64,000 nt of DNA from Lachnoclostridium sp. UBA903 (GCA_002294045.1 DBEP01000114.1:31443-95442); one strand, 5' to 3'; shown: positions 8,730 through 17,984, counted from the first letter of the stretch. Made by a program: numbers and translations. Notes: a model not told the origin generated them from the letters alone.

Positions 8730-10016
8730 TCAATTTGTGGTGTGCTTTCCGTTTAATAATTTATTTTTTTTGCAAAATGTATTTAATAGTGGCACCATAA
8801 CAGCGGCAACAATACCGGCTGAAAAACCAGTGTTGTATAAATTCATCCCTCCATGTAAAATACCTGAGTTCAAGACAACCGACGAATTAATGAAACCCGC
8901 AACCACGCCCCAAACCCATCCGTAATACCCGGCAATCGGTGCAAGTGAAGTCCCGAACAGCGCAGCAATTAATATAGATGGATCATTAATGTTCCACGTT
9001 TTCGTAATACTGGCTAATAAAACACCTATAAAAATTGGGGCAATGTTCTTTATATGCTTACCGAAAGCGCCAAAACCAACCACTGTCAATATGCCGCCAA
9101 TGGTTGGTCCGTTCAGTTCTCCACCAACCAGCAATACATATCCTGTCGCAGCCAGTCCGTTGATTCCCATGTTGATCAGAACAGCTTCAAACCCTTCCAG
9201 AGCAATAAAATCGCTGCTTAATATTCCCGAATGTTTAAAAATCTGAGGGAGTTTTTTTATTGCATGTTTATTTAGCATAATGCCTGTGGCAATCGTAGAG
9301 ATAAAAAGTACGCATAAAAATATTCCCAGCAGCCAATTATTCCCCGTACTCCAAACCAGTCTGCTATAAGCTGTATATCCGTAGGATTTAAAAACTGAAA
9401 CATAAACTGTGCCCAAAATCCCCACAGAAAAACCAATGTTATATAAATTAAAACCCTTGTGCAGCTTTAGAACATTCGACGATAGCGGTGCAATCAAAAT
9501 GCCGATGCTCACGCCAATAGATATGCTGAGTAAAATTCTAACCCACAACGGCATACTGATAACAAACAAAAGTTCTGTCACAATAGGCGCTATACTGGTC
9601 GCCAGAAAAGCAATGTGTACGTGGTTCCTAAATGGCTCCTTGCATAGTTTTGAATATAGATAAACGCCGAGTATAATCGGCCAAATATTGCAGATATTTT
9701 TGCCGAAAAGTGCAAAGCTTCCCATTAGAAATATGGACGCAATGGATATTCCGTTGATGTCTACTTTAAGTAAAAATAGCATGATGATGGTTATGAACAT
9801 TAAAACACCGGCATTGATAAATGCCGCGCCGACACCACCTACGGCGATATAGTCGGTTATCAGGACAGCGGGCTCCGTGATGATACGAAGCAATCCCGGC
9901 ACAATCATGACAGGTGATTCGACCACAAATCCAAATACCACAAATGAGGCTGCAAACAGCGTCAAAACCGTATACTTGATCATATATTGCGAATTGTTTT
10001 CAATCTGCTTAGGCAT
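8730..10016 (-). CDS. DUF1576 family integral membrane protein
   Basis: The protein is about 428 aa, with many hydrophobic helices and no soluble domain. It contains two related halves: GSFALFGKNICNIWPIILGV and GFGAFGKHIKNIAPIFIGV correspond, as do KGFNLYNIGFSVGI and GGMNLYNTGFSAGI. That duplication is typical of channel or transporter folds. The start is uncertain. The ATG at 10016 has AAAGGAG about 20 bases upstream, too far; a GTG at 10061 lies in the neighbouring gene remnant. It lies at the edge of a GC-richer block. No substrate can be assigned. Confidence 0.75.
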   Translation of the reverse strand: MPKQIENNSQYMIKYTVLTLFAASFVVFGFVVESPVMIVPGLLRIITEPAVLITDYIAVGGVGAAFINAGVLMFITIIMLFLLKVDINGISIASIFLMGSFALFGKNICNIWPIILGVYLYSKLCKEPFRNHVHIAFLATSIAPIVTELLFVISMPLWVRILLSISIGVSIGILIAPLSSNVLKLHKGFNLYNIGFSVGILGTVYVSVFKSYGYTAYSRLVWSTGNNWLLGIFLCVLFISTIATGIMLNKHAIKKLPQIFKHSGILSSDFIALEGFEAVLINMGINGLAATGYVLLVGGELNGPTIGGILTVVGFGAFGKHIKNIAPIFIGVLLASITKTWNINDPSILIAALFGTSLAPIAGYYGWVWGVVAGFINSSVVLNSGILHGGMNLYNTGFSAGIVAAVMVPLLNTFCKKNKLLNGKHTTN

Positions 10017-10053
10017 ATATAATTTAATAAAATTCACTCCTTTGCTAAACGGC

Positions 10054-10248
10054 TTACTCACCCGATGCCGCCGTGGATATCACATTGCGCATTTGTCTTT
10101 GTGCCAGTTCCATACGGATACGCAGATCCTTTTGCGGATCTGCCGCAACCGGAGGAATAGGGTCGCCAATATGAACAACCATAGTTAGTTTTTTTCGGTA
10201 CAACTTCTGAATGCAATTAACACAATGACATCCTAAACTGCTCCGCAA
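10054..10248 (-). pseudogene. Probable C-terminal remnant of a lysophospholipid acyltransferase (PlsC-like)
   Basis: The segment KKLTMVVHIGDPIPPVAADP followed by a charged amphipathic helix resembles the C-terminal end of 1-acylglycerol-phosphate acyltransferases. The HX4D catalytic part is missing. The reading frame overlaps the end of the radical SAM gene by a few bases and ends just before the DUF1576 start. I read it as a leftover from a deletion or insertion boundary. The family call is tentative because only about 45 residues remain. Confidence 0.35.
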
Positions 10249-11600
10249 ACTTCGCCCTTTTCTTTAATTTTTTCCTGATGCTGCTGCCACAGATGATCCG
10301 CACACTCCGCCCATTTTTTGGCTGCATCTTCGGTTTTCGCGCACAAGTAATGCACATCCTCCGGAGCATCCATATCGGTTGAATACGCGCCGGATTCATC
10401 AACTATTGCGCGCAATGCATCCGGGTTATCCAACAGGGGGCAGGGACGAAGATGGTTTTCATTAAAAGGTTGGCGCTTTCGGTATGCGGCGAAAAGCGGG
10501 GATTTGAGCGCCTCAAGTAAGGTGACTTCGTGAATATTGACGTTGGAATAATGTATGAAGGCACATGGCTCTACGTCGCCCGCCGCATTAATATGTAGAT
10601 AGTTCCGACCTCCGGCAATACAACCCTTTGTAAACTCGCCGTCATTCCAGAAGTCCATAGCGAAGATGGGTTTCGTCTCCCGTATCTCGCGGATTCGCCG
10701 GTACATATAGGCACGCTGCTCGGGTGTAACCAGCAGATCGGTCACCGCGTCTTTCCCCACAGGCATATAAGTGAAATTCCAAGAGAAACGGCAGCCCCTG
10801 GCGATCATGTTATCGACAAATTCATCGGAACCAACGCTTTCGGTGTTATAACGGTGATAGCAGGTGGAATAGCCGAAGAGCAGCTTATGCCCGCGCATGC
10901 GCGCCATAGCTTCGATGACCTTTCGATATGTACCTTGTCCCCGTCGCATATCCGTAGAGATTTCATCTCCCTCAATGGAGAATGCCAATGCGAAATTTCC
11001 CACACGGACAAGTTCTTTGCAAAATGCGTCGTCGATTAGGGTGCCGTTGGTGAATGCGAAGAAATAGCAATCGGGATGCGCCTCGCATAGTCGAATAATA
11101 TCCTTTTTACGCATCAGAGGCTCTCCGCCCGAGAAGATGTAGAAATAGATTCCCAATTCCTTGCCTTGTCTGCAGATGGAATCCAGCGTCTCATAACTGA
11201 GGTTATTTTTGTCGCCGTACTGTGCGGCCCAACAGCCGGTGCAGTTGAGATTACAGGCGCTGGTCGGATCCATAAGGATCGCCCAAGGAATGTTGCAGTC
11301 GTGCTTTTGCGCCGCTTCATCAGCTATGGCGCGTCCCTCCAGTGAAGCGTTGATTATAAAGCACTCGACCGCTTTCTGTAATACTTTGGGGTCAAGTTCT
11401 TTGAATAGCCTTTCGGTAAAGCCACGCCACAGGCTGTCTTCATTGGTAAGCACCTTACGTAGTGTTTGGATAGCTGTAGTATTAAGCTTTTTACGGTCAA
11501 GCGTTTCTGCCAAGTTCAACATGGTTGGAATCCTCTCAAGCGGTTTGCTTGATAAATATTCCAAAATAAGGTTCATTGCCGATTTTTGCACTCTGTTCAT
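10233..11600 (-). CDS. Radical SAM protein with SPASM-like C-terminal region
   Basis: The 455-aa protein carries the radical SAM cluster motif CX3CX2C as Cys116, Cys120 and Cys123 in ACNLNCTGCW, followed by the SAM-binding FSGGEPLMR. A C-terminal Cys-containing segment, from CIAGGRNYLHINAAGDVEPC on, resembles SPASM/Twitch domains that bind auxiliary clusters. An N-terminal helical stretch of about 100 residues precedes the core. GGAGG eight bases upstream fixes the ATG at 11600. A TetR-type palindrome lies about 85 bp upstream and matches one at the tetR gene, so this is probably the regulator's target. Substrate unknown. Confidence 0.85.
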   Translation of the reverse strand: MNRVQKSAMNLILEYLSSKPLERIPTMLNLAETLDRKKLNTTAIQTLRKVLTNEDSLWRGFTERLFKELDPKVLQKAVECFIINASLEGRAIADEAAQKHDCNIPWAILMDPTSACNLNCTGCWAAQYGDKNNLSYETLDSICRQGKELGIYFYIFSGGEPLMRKKDIIRLCEAHPDCYFFAFTNGTLIDDAFCKELVRVGNFALAFSIEGDEISTDMRRGQGTYRKVIEAMARMRGHKLLFGYSTCYHRYNTESVGSDEFVDNMIARGCRFSWNFTYMPVGKDAVTDLLVTPEQRAYMYRRIREIRETKPIFAMDFWNDGEFTKGCIAGGRNYLHINAAGDVEPCAFIHYSNVNIHEVTLLEALKSPLFAAYRKRQPFNENHLRPCPLLDNPDALRAIVDESGAYSTDMDAPEDVHYLCAKTEDAAKKWAECADHLWQQHQEKIKEKGEVCGAV

Positions 11601-11684
11601 GGTAATGCCTCCTTCATAAAATTTCAGATAAAAAACCGTGTCAGTCAACTGGATTATGGGGGTATCTATCACCTTCTTTCTAAA

Positions 11685-11702
11685 AAACTAACCGGACAGT
11701 TT
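11685..11702. promoter_or_regulatory. Putative TetR operator upstream of the radical SAM gene
   Basis: The site is AAACTAACCGGACAGTTT, a palindrome except for two central-flank positions on each side. It shares AAACTAAC and GTTT with the site at 12542-12559 in front of the tetR gene. Two matching palindromes in front of adjacent genes strongly suggest one regulator. Confidence 0.65.
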
Positions 11703-11757
11703 TTTGCTGTGCAATTTTTTGCCCCACATGCCAGACGTGAAACAGTGGGGCGATTGT

Positions 11758-12510
11758 CTATTTATCGGATATGAAATCCGATCTGCCTATGGACATTAAT
11801 AGATCTCTGCCTTGAATCGGATAGGGGCTGATACTCATACAGACACGGAAAAAATCCGAACGCAAATCTTCTTTACTCATGGAACTGACTTTTACATAAT
11901 CCTCGAAATACGCAGCCATGTTCAACATCGGTAATATGCTGAAAAAGAACTTAGCTATCACTATATCGTTGGAATAGGTAAAATCGTTATCCGCATCCCG
12001 AATGGTTTGATACATCGGATTGCTTTCTTTCTGCTCCATAAGCTCGAAAAAGTGAAACAAGCCTATTTGGTCGTTACCGTGCTTGAGGGATTGCGCCAAC
12101 ATAAGACGCACGGCATCCCTGTTGTCAAGTAAGTAATCCAACAATTCCTCATAATAAAGCCGGCTTTTTTTCGTATAACTGGCGATAGCCCCATCGTTGG
12201 CAAACCGCATGCGGTCTGGAAGGATATCCAGCTCTCCTTTTTGAATGGCTTGAATGAGATTATTTGATATAAAGTCCATAGCCCTTATTTTAATACCTGC
12301 AAAAAGTTCTTCCAGCAGATGGTTCAAAAGGGCCTCTTTGCTCTCAAAATGATAATAAATCAACGCCTTATTCACGCCTGCTTTTTCCGCAATATCGTCA
12401 ACGCGGGTATTTTCAAATCCTTTTTCAGAAAATAACGATAAGGCCGCTTCTATGATATGATCTTTACGTATTTCATTTTTATGAATATTTTCCTTTGCCG
12501 TTCTGGGCAT
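11758..12510 (-). CDS. TetR/AcrR family transcriptional regulator
   Basis: The protein is about 250 aa. The N-terminal helix-turn-helix is clear: IIEAALSLFSEKGFENTRVDDIAEKAGVNKALIYYHFESKEAL (shown here only as the family pattern, about residues 17-60). The C-terminal ligand-binding region is helical and not recognisable. A TTG at 12531 is in frame, but the ATG at 12510 with an upstream AAAGGAA is more likely. Palindromic operators lie in front of this gene and the radical SAM gene, indicating autoregulation and control of that neighbour. The inducer is unknown. Confidence 0.85.
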   Translation of the reverse strand: MPRTAKENIHKNEIRKDHIIEAALSLFSEKGFENTRVDDIAEKAGVNKALIYYHFESKEALLNHLLEELFAGIKIRAMDFISNNLIQAIQKGELDILPDRMRFANDGAIASYTKKSRLYYEELLDYLLDNRDAVRLMLAQSLKHGNDQIGLFHFFELMEQKESNPMYQTIRDADNDFTYSNDIVIAKFFFSILPMLNMAAYFEDYVKVSSMSKEDLRSDFFRVCMSISPYPIQGRDLLMSIGRSDFISDK

Positions 12511-12541
12511 AGTGTGTACATTCCTTTCCAATCAAAATAAA

Positions 12542-12559
12542 AAACTAACTGGTCGGTTT
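12542..12559. promoter_or_regulatory. Putative TetR operator upstream of tetR
   Basis: AAACTAACTGGTCGGTTT is an imperfect palindrome (12 of 18 positions symmetric) located about 30 bp before the tetR start. It matches the site at 11685-11702 in 14 of 18 positions. It lies in AT-rich promoter-like sequence. Confidence 0.65.
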
Positions 12560-12650
12560 TAATATAATATATATTTCTCGCTTTGTCAAGTTATACCTAT
12601 TAATGGCGGGATGTTTTTTTGATTTTCTATCAGGTTAATTTCGTTTTTAA

Positions 12651-15245
12651 TCAAGTCATGTCATCCCGAAGCGCGTCAATAATATTTTCTTTTTTTATCT
12701 TGCTAATGGCATACAGCATTGTAATGAACACGATAAAGAGCACACTGAACACGCTGACCGCCATACTGCCCCACGGGAATTCAAAATCGAAGTTATCTAT
12801 CCTTTCTACGGCCACCAGCCCTTCGTAAATCAGCCGTGAGATGATTCCCGCTATTGGAAGTCCGGTTATCAGCGTCCTCATGCCATAAAAAACACACTCG
12901 AAACTCATCATCTTATTGAAATCGCAATCCGACATCCCCACCGAACGGAGCATGGCAAGCTCCCGCCTGCGCAGCCGGATATTCGTGGAAATCGTGTTGA
13001 ATACATTGGCAACTGCAATCAGCGAAATCATGATGACAAAAACATAGGTGAAAACATCAATAACAAATGTTATACTGCGGTATTGTTCAACTATCTCGTA
13101 CACATTGTACAGGGTATACGCAGACGTAATTCCCGCGCCCTGAATCGCCGCTTCCATTTCAGCCACCGATTGCGAAGGATTCTTTGACAGAAAGCTCAGG
13201 CCTATATCCCCATGGGTATCCGAGGTTTCAAAGTTCTCTTTGAGCGAATAGGGGGCCACCACCATAAAAACCCATGGATTCTGCTCGGAAGATTGCTTTG
13301 GGGGCGGATCCACCGGGTACGTATCTACAAACGTAATGTTTATGCTTTGCCCCTGTACCATCATTGGCTTGTCATTTGTTTCGGGAGTGATGCTGAAAGT
13401 CATGGAACGGCTCGCAAACATATCGATCAACTCGTTCTTCCCGTCTTTCGTGTCATCCACATTTTTGGCTTTAGCAACGGCGATCATTTTCGCGTCCTGC
13501 CCGGTATATTCTTCTGTGGACAAGCCCAATTCTTTGATGAAACGCAGATATTCGCTGTCCGGGATAAACTGGATGTCCACTGGCAGATGAACCGTTTCGT
13601 CCGGCCCGGCATAACCCGCGTATTCCCGGTAACGGTCTGAAAAATTACTTGCCTTAACCGCGCATGAATACGCGAAAACCGCTTGGTACGAGCTTTCGTA
13701 AACTCCGTCTGCGGTTTTTAGTTTGTCGTAAAGCGGGAACATTTCGCTGTCGTCCATGTCCTGAGTGGTAAAAAGGATGTCATAGTCAAAGTCCATTACA
13801 AGCTGTTCCGAAAGCCGTTTCAGAGTTGTTCCAAAAGCACTTCCTGATACAAACAGCACGACGCTTAAAACAAGGGACAGCACAATGCTGCGATAGCGTT
13901 TTTTGTTTCTCTTAAAATTTTTTAGCGCAAGAGTTCCCTCCAAACCGTAAATACGCTGCGCGAGTTTTGACGTTTTCACGGCTTTGGATTCAGTTTTGAC
14001 CTCATTGGTCTGGCGAATACTCTCCATCACAGGAGTGTTTGCGGCTTTCCTGGCTGGGATATAGGCTGAAATCAAAATAGTAACCAAACTGACCGCCGCC
14101 GCCGCGACAATCGCGGGGACAGACACCGACAAAGTTAAAGGCACGGTGCTTTTGAGAATGTTCCCGAAATTCCCGGCAACAATAGGAATTACAATCCCGA
14201 TACTGCCTATGCCGGCCATAACGCCAATCGGTATGCCGATGGCGCCAATGCAAAGTCCCTCAAACAGCACCGAATTTCGCAGCTGTCTTGCCGTGGCGCC
14301 CACTGACGAAAGAATCCCGAACTGGCGTGTGCGTTCGTTCAGCGAGATGTTGAACGAGTTATAAATCAGAAAAATCGAGCCTGTCATTATTATGGCAACC
14401 AAAATGCCGCCAACCGTGTACAGAAGCGCGTTGAACAGTTTATTGTCCGAAACGCCCATGAAGCGCAGCACATCATCGTTATAGACGTAAGCCCCTGCTC
14501 CGGCTGTGCTGCTTGCGTAAGCATGGACTTGCCGCGGGTTTTTAAGCGTGACAAATATGCTGAAGCTGTCCGCTTGGTCCCCGGCATCTGCTTTCGTTAT
14601 CAAGGTGTATCCCGGTGCGGAATGTTCCTCAAAACCGGGCCTTTCGCAGATACCCACAACCGTGTAGGTCCTCTCTGCTTTTGGCACAAGAACTTCTTTA
14701 CCCTCGCCCGATTCTCCCCCGGACAGGTAAGGGTCGTGTTGACCGAGATTCTTGTTTCCATCCATGCGGCTTCCAACAACAAATGAAATAGTGTCGCCCA
14801 CCGTGAATCTAACGCCGCCCTTTGCCGCGACGTGGGCCGGGACAAGAATCTCCCCGCTATTTTCAGGCAGCCTGCCGGAAATCAGGCTTATGGGCAAGGT
14901 ATCAAAGGCTTCCACGCTGAATCCGGCGATAAAAAGATAGGGCTTTTCGGGGCTTTTTCCGCCGTCAAGCGTTGCATAGCCGATGTTTTCAAACGCTGCG
15001 GCGTCTGCAACTTTATTGTCGTGGGTTAGTTCCTGCACGAAAGAGGAATCAACATCCAGAAACTCAACGTGCCAGCCGCCGTATTTCTGGGTAGAACCGT
15101 TTACCAGAAAGTTTAACAGGGAAGTGCCAAAGGTAGCGACTGCCGTAATCATAGCGGCGGACAGGATAACTCCGATAATCGTTACAATTGTTCGTGTGCG
15201 GCTTTTTTTCATGCCTTGCAGGGTAACTTTGTTGAAAATGTTCAT
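12651..15245 (-). CDS. FtsX-like ABC transporter permease (MacB/YknZ type)
   Basis: The 864-aa protein has an N-terminal membrane helix, a large extracytoplasmic domain, then three helices with the FtsX motif (LNERTRQFGILSSVGATARQ), followed by a second, similar unit ending in LRRRELAMLRSVGMSDCDF and three more helices. This duplicated arrangement is typical of permeases that export antimicrobial peptides, lipoproteins or lipids, or that sense peptides. The ATG overlaps the stop codon of the ATPase gene by 4 bp. A sensor kinase and response regulator are encoded upstream in the same direction, as in Bce- or VanRS-like peptide-response modules. Confidence 0.85.
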   Translation of the reverse strand: MNIFNKVTLQGMKKSRTRTIVTIIGVILSAAMITAVATFGTSLLNFLVNGSTQKYGGWHVEFLDVDSSFVQELTHDNKVADAAAFENIGYATLDGGKSPEKPYLFIAGFSVEAFDTLPISLISGRLPENSGEILVPAHVAAKGGVRFTVGDTISFVVGSRMDGNKNLGQHDPYLSGGESGEGKEVLVPKAERTYTVVGICERPGFEEHSAPGYTLITKADAGDQADSFSIFVTLKNPRQVHAYASSTAGAGAYVYNDDVLRFMGVSDNKLFNALLYTVGGILVAIIMTGSIFLIYNSFNISLNERTRQFGILSSVGATARQLRNSVLFEGLCIGAIGIPIGVMAGIGSIGIVIPIVAGNFGNILKSTVPLTLSVSVPAIVAAAAVSLVTILISAYIPARKAANTPVMESIRQTNEVKTESKAVKTSKLAQRIYGLEGTLALKNFKRNKKRYRSIVLSLVLSVVLFVSGSAFGTTLKRLSEQLVMDFDYDILFTTQDMDDSEMFPLYDKLKTADGVYESSYQAVFAYSCAVKASNFSDRYREYAGYAGPDETVHLPVDIQFIPDSEYLRFIKELGLSTEEYTGQDAKMIAVAKAKNVDDTKDGKNELIDMFASRSMTFSITPETNDKPMMVQGQSINITFVDTYPVDPPPKQSSEQNPWVFMVVAPYSLKENFETSDTHGDIGLSFLSKNPSQSVAEMEAAIQGAGITSAYTLYNVYEIVEQYRSITFVIDVFTYVFVIMISLIAVANVFNTISTNIRLRRRELAMLRSVGMSDCDFNKMMSFECVFYGMRTLITGLPIAGIISRLIYEGLVAVERIDNFDFEFPWGSMAVSVFSVLFIVFITMLYAISKIKKENIIDALRDDMT

Positions 15246-15925
15246 GGCCGCACCCTCTCATCCCGCACTACTGTGCCGTCTGATATGCCGATAATGCGGT
15301 CTGCTTGCAGGGCAATATTTTCGTCATGGGTGACAAGGAGCAGGGTCTGCCCATATTTTTTATTGCTTTCTTTCAGCAGTTTGATGATTTCATGTCCATT
15401 CCGGCTGTCCAGACTGCCCGTGGGTTCATCGGCAAGCATGACCGCCGGAGCGTTCATCAAAGCGCGTCCTATGGAAACGCGCTGTTGCTGACCGCCCGAA
15501 AGCTGATTGGGTAAATGTGTTTTGCGGTCTTTTAGCCCAAGCATTTCGAGCAGGTCATTCAGCCGTTCCCCGTTGACCTTGCGCTTGTCCATCAGGATAG
15601 GCAAGGTAATGTTTTCCACCACATTCAGAGTAGGAATCAGGTTGTGAAACTGGTAAATCAGTCCGACCTGCCGCCTGCGGAAAATGGCGAGTTTTTCATT
15701 GCTTCCCGCATATACATCCTGCCCGTTCAAATACACTTTTCCGCTTGTCGGCACGTCCACGCCCCCGATGATGTGAAGCAATGTGGATTTGCCGGAGCCG
15801 GAGGAGCCGATGATTGCGGTAAACTCCCCCTTTTCGATTGTAAGCGAAACATGGTCAAGCGCGGTAACTTGGTTTTCGCTCTTGCCGTAGGTTTTGCATA
15901 AATTTTCAATTTTTAAAAACTCCAT
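15242..15925 (-). CDS. ABC transporter ATP-binding protein (MacB/LolD type)
   Basis: The 227-aa ATPase has Walker A GSSGSGKST, signature LSGGQQQR, Walker B VMLADEPTGSLD and the H-loop VTHD. The insert and spacing fit the MacB/LolD/YknY group, which energises FtsX-type permeases. GGAGG eight bases upstream favours the ATG at 15925 over a more distal in-frame start at 15946. It overlaps the permease gene by 4 bp, so the two subunits are translationally coupled. It is probably regulated by the adjacent two-component system. Confidence 0.9.
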   Translation of the reverse strand: MEFLKIENLCKTYGKSENQVTALDHVSLTIEKGEFTAIIGSSGSGKSTLLHIIGGVDVPTSGKVYLNGQDVYAGSNEKLAIFRRRQVGLIYQFHNLIPTLNVVENITLPILMDKRKVNGERLNDLLEMLGLKDRKTHLPNQLSGGQQQRVSIGRALMNAPAVMLADEPTGSLDSRNGHEIIKLLKESNKKYGQTLLLVTHDENIALQADRIIGISDGTVVRDERVRP

Positions 15926-16007
15926 TATGTGAGCCTCCTTCGTCACGATTTACCCATATAATAGAACCTTCAACTTACATTTCTGTGACTTTCAGGTGAG
16001 AGATTCG

Positions 16008-16997
16008 TCACTTTGGGAAACGAATGGTAAATATTGCGCCGCCCTGGGGGTGATTTTTTGCGGTAATGGTCCCGCCCTGCCGTGTTATAATCATCTTGCA
16101 GAGAGCCAATCCAATCCCGTATCCTGCAGCGTTTGGGTTTTTCCCCCGATAAAACCGGTCAAACAGGCAGGGTAAATCTTCTTTTTCAAACCCCGCGCCG
16201 TTGTCGCGGATAGCGATCTCTGTAAACAGTGGGTTGGATCGGCAGATAACCTCAATCTTCCCGTTCTCGCCTGCGTTTTCCATGCAATTTTTGAGGATGT
16301 TTTGAATTGCCTCCGAAAGCCAGCCTGAATCGCCCTGAATAATCATCCCTTTCGGTGCATCTATTTGCAAATCAATATTGTGCAGTTCCATTGGGATTAG
16401 GAACGGGCGAAGCGCGGCGCATATCAAGTTTTTTACATCTATCTGCTCGCTTTGGAACACCGCAATGCCCGCGTCCAAGCGGGATAATTTCAATAGGGAA
16501 GTAATCAGCCAATCCATCCGCACAAGTAATTCCTCTATTTCCCGCACAAATGCTTTCCGCTCGTTTTCATCAGAGTTATTCGCTAACAATGACAGAATGA
16601 GATTCACGGATGTGAGCGGGGTTCGGAGTTGGTGGGCTATGTCGGCAAGCGAATCGGCGAGATGTTCCTTTTCTTTTTTCAGCGCGTCGTTTTGCTCCCG
16701 AATACGCAACGTCATTTTTGTTATTTCGCTGTGCAGAATGGAAAGTTCGCCCTCATCCGATTCACCAATATACAGATGGTCGGCATTATGAAGCACAAGG
16801 TCGATTTGATTTGAAATTCTCGCAATGCTTTTGTATCGGGCTTTGGTAAACGCGAAAAACACTGTGCCAAAGGCGGCGGCAGAAGAGGCGGCAAGGATTC
16901 CCGCCAACCTATTGATTGCAAATCCCAGCATTACAGAGGCGGCGGCCATTAAGGAGAACAAAATGGCAAACTGCCGAAACTCTTTATTCCGAAGCAT
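16008..16997 (-). CDS. Two-component sensor histidine kinase
   Basis: The 329-aa protein has two N-terminal membrane helices (about residues 8-28 and 33-50) with almost no loop between them, then a short coiled linker. The H-box DIAHQLRTPLTS carries phosphoacceptor His122. The N, G1 (DNGAGF), F and G2 (GYGIGLALCK) boxes complete the ATPase domain. The lack of an extracellular sensor is typical of intramembrane-sensing kinases that work with ABC transporters such as the one encoded downstream. It overlaps the response regulator gene by 14 bp. Confidence 0.9.
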   Translation of the reverse strand: MLRNKEFRQFAILFSLMAAASVMLGFAINRLAGILAASSAAAFGTVFFAFTKARYKSIARISNQIDLVLHNADHLYIGESDEGELSILHSEITKMTLRIREQNDALKKEKEHLADSLADIAHQLRTPLTSVNLILSLLANNSDENERKAFVREIEELLVRMDWLITSLLKLSRLDAGIAVFQSEQIDVKNLICAALRPFLIPMELHNIDLQIDAPKGMIIQGDSGWLSEAIQNILKNCMENAGENGKIEVICRSNPLFTEIAIRDNGAGFEKEDLPCLFDRFYRGKNPNAAGYGIGLALCKMIITRQGGTITAKNHPQGGAIFTIRFPK

Positions 16998-17670
16998 ACT
17001 CGCCTCCCAATCTATACCCCGTCCCGCGAACAGTCAGAATAATTTGCGGGTTTGCCGGGTCGTTCTCTATCTTTTCCCGCAAGCGTTTGATGTACACGGT
17101 CAGTGTATTGTCATTGACAAACTCACCCGCCGCGTCCCACAATTCGTCAAGTAGCCTGCCTCTCGTGATAATACTTTTGGGGTTGCTGATAAACACCAGC
17201 AACAAGCGGTATTCTAATGCTGAAAGAAAAACCTCGCTGCCGTTTTTTTTCACAATGCCGCTTGCCGTATCGACATGAAGCCCGCGAATTTCAAAATCCG
17301 ACCCGGAGCGCCCGCTTTTTCGCAGGGCGGCTCTGATTCGCGCAATCAATTCACGCGGACGAAAAGGCTTGGTGATATAGTCGTCCGCACCTATGTTCAG
17401 TCCGGTAACAACACTCGCCTCATCCCCGGAAGCCGTCAGAAAGATAACGGGAACATCCCCTGTTTCTTTGATTTCCGTGCAAACCGTAAAGCCATTTCCG
17501 TCAGGCAAGGAAATATCAACCAACGCCAAGTCAAATTTATTCCCGGCAAGCATGGAAAGGGCAACACCCTGCGTAGGGGCGTGAGTAACTGTAAACCCCT
17601 CCGAGCGGAGTAAAAGCACAAGGTTTCTGGCGATTGCATTATCGTCCTCAACCAAAAATATCCGTTTCAT
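16984..17670 (-). CDS. OmpR/PhoB family response regulator
   Basis: The 228-aa protein has a receiver domain (residues 1-118) with acidic EDD at 8-10, phosphoacceptor Asp52 in VDISLPDG and the conserved Lys in TKPFRP. A winged-helix DNA-binding domain (about 130-225) ends in TVRGTGYRL. It is the partner of the kinase encoded immediately downstream and probably regulates the ABC exporter genes. The start overlaps the end of a degenerate DNA-binding ORF, suggesting that the module was inserted or rearranged here. Confidence 0.92.
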   Translation of the reverse strand: MKRIFLVEDDNAIARNLVLLLRSEGFTVTHAPTQGVALSMLAGNKFDLALVDISLPDGNGFTVCTEIKETGDVPVIFLTASGDEASVVTGLNIGADDYITKPFRPRELIARIRAALRKSGRSGSDFEIRGLHVDTASGIVKKNGSEVFLSALEYRLLLVFISNPKSIITRGRLLDELWDAAGEFVNDNTLTVYIKRLREKIENDPANPQIILTVRGTGYRLGGEYASE

Positions 17671-17788
17671 TTATTTTCACCATCCTTCCTTTACTGCTCC
17701 TATATCGTCCGGCAGAGCAATGGTACACTGCCATTCTGTCTGTGATTCCCCAATTTTTTGCTGCTTCTTTTGTCGTTATATAATCCAT
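17648..17788 (-). pseudogene. Frameshifted helix-turn-helix (excisionase-like) gene remnant
   Basis: A 46-codon ORF starts at an ATG with GGAGG eight bases upstream. It begins MDYITTKEAAKNWGITDRM and continues to CSAGR, a pattern known from small DNA-binding proteins of Clostridia. After CSAGR the frame diverges. Reading one base further on gives IGAVKEGW and then a stop, matching the expected continuation. This points to a frameshift plus loss of the C-terminus. The ORF runs into the response regulator start. The frameshift is seen in sequence; the family is from memory. Confidence 0.6.
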
Positions 17789-17984
17789 GCATAATACCTC
17801 CATAATTTTATTATATTTCTTTTGACGGAAATATACAAACTGACATTAATTTTCTGTCATTCCAGGGCCTACTAGTTTTTTGTTTACTGACATTTATGCT
17901 CCAGCTTGACAAACCCTGCCGGACCTGTTACCGTAAATTTACGGCAGAAAAGGCCGCAACAAATGAAGAATAACGAATAGAAGC

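Noticed and set aside
10171..10190. Third TetR operator-like half site (AAACTAACTATGGTTGTT on the minus strand)
   Set aside because: Only one half matches, and it lies inside the acyltransferase remnant, not at a promoter.
13212..13640. 142-aa plus-strand ORF
   Set aside because: Shadow of the FtsX-type permease gene on the minus strand.
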